From Alphaproteobacteria bacterium (GTDB taxonomy: Bacteria; Pseudomonadota; Alphaproteobacteria; Micavibrionales; Micavibrionaceae): 64,000 nucleotides of DNA. The stretch is taken from positions 1 through 64,000 of the forward strand of contig JADLAT010000008.1 in the NCBI GenBank assembly GCA_020848095.1, given 5' to 3'. The position numbers and the translations under genes were made by a program. Of the stretch, positions 61,640-64,000 are shown one piece after another (the stretch's first letter is position 1; every line of letters begins with the position of its first letter). The notes under the pieces were generated by a model that ran no database searches, was not told the DNA's origin, and worked only from the letters and a program-made list of their open reading frames with translations.

Positions 61640-62974
61640 ATGAACAGTTTGATTTCCAAAAAAGCAAAGCCCTTAAGTGGTACAGCCAGAGTGCCCGGCG
61701 ATAAATCCATATCGCACCGCGCCTTGATGTTCGGTGCATTAACCATCGGCGAGACGATGATCAGCGGCCTGCTGGAGGGGGAAGATGTCCTCCACACCGC
61801 CGCCGCCATGCGCGCCATGGGCGCAAAAGTTGAAAAAAGCGCAGATGGCCTATGGCGCACATATGGCGTGGGCATTGGTGGTCTGCGTCAGCCGGAAAAT
61901 CCGCTGGAAATGGGCAATAGCGGCACCTCCGCCCGCCTGCTGATCGGCCTTGTCGGCGGTCATCCTATCCGCACAACCTTCACCGGCGATCCATCCCTCT
62001 CAAAACGACCCATGAGGCGCGTCATGACGCCTCTTGAAATGATGGGGGCCACCTTCACCGCCACAAATGGTGATAAACTGCCCCTCACCGTTACGGGCCC
62101 GGAAGATACACTGGCCATAGAATACCGCCTGCCCGTAGCCTCGGCGCAGGTTAAATCAGCCATCCTGCTGGCGGGTCTAAACGCACGCGGTACAACGACG
62201 GTGATCGAGACAATCCCCACCCGCGATCACACGGAAAATATGCTGCGGCATTTCGGCGTGGATGTTGAGACACAAATACTGGAAGACGGCGCGCACGCCA
62301 TCAGCCTGCGGGGGCAGCAAACGCTCCAGCCCGGCGCAATTGATGTTCCCGGCGATCCTTCGTCTGCGGCCTTTCCAGCGGTTGCCGCGCTTTTGCACAG
62401 CGGCTCTGAAATTCGGCTCAGTAATATAGGCATGGGGGAGCGCCGCAACGGGCTATATCTCACCTTGCGGGAAATGGGCGCGGACATCACCTTCCAGCAT
62501 GAACGCCTTCAAGGCGGGGAAAAGGTGGCTGATATGCTCATTCGCGGCACTGGCCCGCTCAAGGGCATCCATGTTAACCCCGCGCTCGTCCCCTCTATGA
62601 TTGATGAATTTCCGGCGCTGGCCATGGCGGCCGCCTGCGCCCAGGGCACAACGGTCATGACAAATCTGGCCGAGCTGCGCGTTAAGGAATCCGACCGCCT
62701 GCTCATGGTGGCAAACGGCCTGAAAGCCTGCGGCGTCCACCTTGAAATGGGCGAAGACAGCCTGACCATCCATGGCACAGGTCAACCGCCAAAAGGCGGC
62801 GCAAGAATTGAAACCGCGCTCGACCACCGCATTGCCATGAGCTTTCTTGTACTGGGCAGCGCAACGCCGGAGCCGATCACAATCGACGATGGCGCGCCCA
62901 TAAAAACCAGCTTCCCGAATTTTATCACGCTGATGAATGACCTTGGCTGCGACATTGGGCCGGAACATGACTAA
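61640..62974 (+). CDS. aroA: 3-phosphoshikimate 1-carboxyvinyltransferase (EPSP synthase)
   Basis: 444 aa from the ATG at 61640; the frame is open from inside the previous gene. VPGDKSISHRALMFGAL (about 18-34) and MGNSGTSARLLIGL (phosphate and PEP binding) are the diagnostic blocks, followed by LSKRPMRRVMTPLEMMGA and AELRVKESDRLLMVANGL near the end. It makes 5-enolpyruvylshikimate-3-phosphate for chorismate. It overlaps cmk by 8 bases, the common aroA-cmk-rpsA order of alphaproteobacteria. Confidence 0.95.
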   Translation: MNSLISKKAKPLSGTARVPGDKSISHRALMFGALTIGETMISGLLEGEDVLHTAAAMRAMGAKVEKSADGLWRTYGVGIGGLRQPENPLEMGNSGTSARLLIGLVGGHPIRTTFTGDPSLSKRPMRRVMTPLEMMGATFTATNGDKLPLTVTGPEDTLAIEYRLPVASAQVKSAILLAGLNARGTTTVIETIPTRDHTENMLRHFGVDVETQILEDGAHAISLRGQQTLQPGAIDVPGDPSSAAFPAVAALLHSGSEIRLSNIGMGERRNGLYLTLREMGADITFQHERLQGGEKVADMLIRGTGPLKGIHVNPALVPSMIDEFPALAMAAACAQGTTVMTNLAELRVKESDRLLMVANGLKACGVHLEMGEDSLTIHGTGQPPKGGARIETALDHRIAMSFLVLGSATPEPITIDDGAPIKTSFPNFITLMNDLGCDIGPEHD

Positions 62975-63632
62975 ACCCGTCATCGCCATAGATGGCCCCG
63001 CCGCCAGCGGCAAAGGCACGCTGGCCCGTGCTTTGGCCCATAGACTTGACTTCGGCTACCTCGATACGGGCGCGCTCTACCGGCTTGTCGGCTATAGTGT
63101 TCTGGAGCGCGGGCAAAACCCCGCCGATCACGCGCAAGCCGCAGAAGCGGCATATTTTCTGCGGGATTACTTCACCCCCGATCTCCTGAACAACCCGGAC
63201 CTGCGCAATGATGCTTCCGGCAATGCCGCCTCAAAAGTGGCCACCATGCCCGAAGTCCGCAAAGCCCTGCTGGATCTGCAACAAAACTTCGCCAGCAACC
63301 CGGGTGGCGCCTTCAAAGGGGCCATATTAGATGGCCGTGATATTGGCACAGTTATCTGTCCCGAAGCACCGCTCAAGCTCTTTATAACCGCCGCGCCAGA
63401 GATTCGCGCACAAAGGCGGCTAAAAGAGTTGCAATCCAGAGGGATTGAAGCTACATATGAGGCCGTTTTGAAGGACATGCTTGAGCGTGACGCTCGGGAT
63501 ACGGCTCGTAAGACCGCCCCGATGAAGCCGGCAGATGATGCAATTATCATTGATTCATCGCATATTTCTGCCGCTGAAATGCTGGAAAAGGCGCTGGATA
63601 CAGCTATGCAGCGCCTGGGCCTTTCGGCCTGA
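62967..63632 (+). CDS. cmk: Cytidylate kinase
   Basis: 221 aa from the ATG at 62967 (MTKPVIAIDGPAASGKGTLA), with the P-loop GPAASGKGT near the start. LDTGALYRLV is the CMP-site block; GAILDGRDIGTVICPEAPLK and FITAAPEIRAQRRLKEL with the lid arginines are also present. It phosphorylates CMP and dCMP. It overlaps aroA by 8 bases and precedes rpsA by 116 bp. Confidence 0.94.
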   Translation: MTKPVIAIDGPAASGKGTLARALAHRLDFGYLDTGALYRLVGYSVLERGQNPADHAQAAEAAYFLRDYFTPDLLNNPDLRNDASGNAASKVATMPEVRKALLDLQQNFASNPGGAFKGAILDGRDIGTVICPEAPLKLFITAAPEIRAQRRLKELQSRGIEATYEAVLKDMLERDARDTARKTAPMKPADDAIIIDSSHISAAEMLEKALDTAMQRLGLSA

Positions 63633-63748
63633 CACGCAATTTAGGACATGACCCCTGAAAAACGCGCCCATCTGCTCTGCCGCTTTATTTAAGGGGCAAA
63701 TTCAAAAGCGGGTGTAAGGCGCATATCACTCTGGAAAGGAACTAAAAC

Positions 63749-64000
63749 ATGGCACATGCAGCCGCAAGACTACAAGACAATGAAGACTCCAAGGAATTCG
63801 CAGCCCTCTTAAAAGAATCTATGAAAGACCAGCTGCGCTTTACGGGCAACGTCGTTAATGGAACGATCGTCGCCCTGACCAGCGATTTTGCAATCGTTGA
63901 TGTCGGCCTCAAATCCGAAGGCCGCGTCCCCTTGCAGGAATTTTCCCGTCCCGGCGAAGACTCAGAATTAAAAATCGGCGATAACGTCGAAGTTTACGTT
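63749..64000 (+). CDS. rpsA: 30S ribosomal protein S1, N-terminal fragment (gene runs off the right edge)
   Basis: 84 codons are visible. It starts MAHAAARLQDNEDSKEFAAL. The first S1 RNA-binding motif begins GNVVNGTIVALTSDFAIVDV and continues GLKSEGRVPLQEF. S1 binds the mRNA leader during initiation. A GGAAAGGA ribosome-binding site lies 9 bases before the ATG. The aroA-cmk-rpsA order supports the call. Confidence 0.95.
   Translation, partial: MAHAAARLQDNEDSKEFAALLKESMKDQLRFTGNVVNGTIVALTSDFAIVDVGLKSEGRVPLQEFSRPGEDSELKIGDNVEVYV

Overview
The window reads as chromosomal DNA of an alphaproteobacterium. The gene orders are typical of that class: rnd-kdsD-lptC-lptA-lptB followed by rpoN-hpf-ptsN, aroA-cmk-rpsA at the right end, and a DUF1150 gene. 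Envelope genes (lolA, lptFG, mlaA, mlaC, lptABC, wza) show a diderm cell. The three DotA/TraY-type proteins and the signalling genes would fit a Micavibrio-like or another deep alphaproteobacterial lineage, but that placement is inference; no rRNA is present to settle it.

Layout. 1-1.7 kb: start of tuf with a strong promoter, tRNA-Ser(GGA), and the debris of an integrated element (serine-recombinase tail and half of a tRNA-Ser(CGA)), then an orphan gene. 1.8-4.0 kb: FAD oxidoreductase plus TVP38/DedA membrane protein. 4.2-7.9 kb: an arsenosugar-type operon (ArsM-type C-terminal domain without its SAM-binding core, nucleoside phosphorylase, two rSAM-associated transferases, ArsC-type phosphatase) facing a radical SAM gene. 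8.2-8.6 kb: IS3 scrap and tRNA-Tyr. 8.7-13.2 kb: rlmB, a decayed SNase-like membrane protein, small unknowns, zf-CHCC and DUF1150. 13.2-21.5 kb: ptsN, hpf, rpoN, lptB, lptA, lptC, kdsD, rnd and tRNA-Leu, interrupted by one opposite-strand unknown gene. 21.7-27.0 kb: response regulator, Wza, a Wzc-like protein and two unknown membrane proteins. 27.2-31.4 kb: a small phage-type protein behind a palindromic operator, recR, lolA, ftsK. 31.7-40.2 kb: helical unknown; pepA, a KamA-type aminomutase and holC on one strand; lptF-lptG and mlaA-mlaC on the other. 40.3-48.8 kb: three tandem DotA/TraY paralogues. 49-57.9 kb: ettA, tetR, tag, two Ter-domain proteins, cysS, folE, response regulator, pyrC. 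58-64 kb: a THUMP-like methyltransferase, a GGDEF-EAL protein, aroA, cmk and the start of rpsA.

How the genes work together. The lpt, mla, lol and kdsD genes cover outer-membrane lipid and lipoprotein traffic. rpoN, ptsN and hpf form the sigma-54/PTS-Ntr/ribosome-hibernation set. The three DotA/TraY proteins are probably inner-membrane components of an IVB-type secretion or conjugation apparatus whose other genes lie outside the window. The TetR gene and the 27.2 kb gene carry the same ACCGAC-N2-GTCGGT palindrome and may be one regulon.

Most noteworthy: the DotA/TraY triplication in an apparent operon, the core-deleted ArsM in an otherwise intact arsenosugar-like operon, the shared TetR-type operator, and several proteins that keep a fold but have lost key residues (Wzc Walker A lysine, GGDEF motif, SNase active site).
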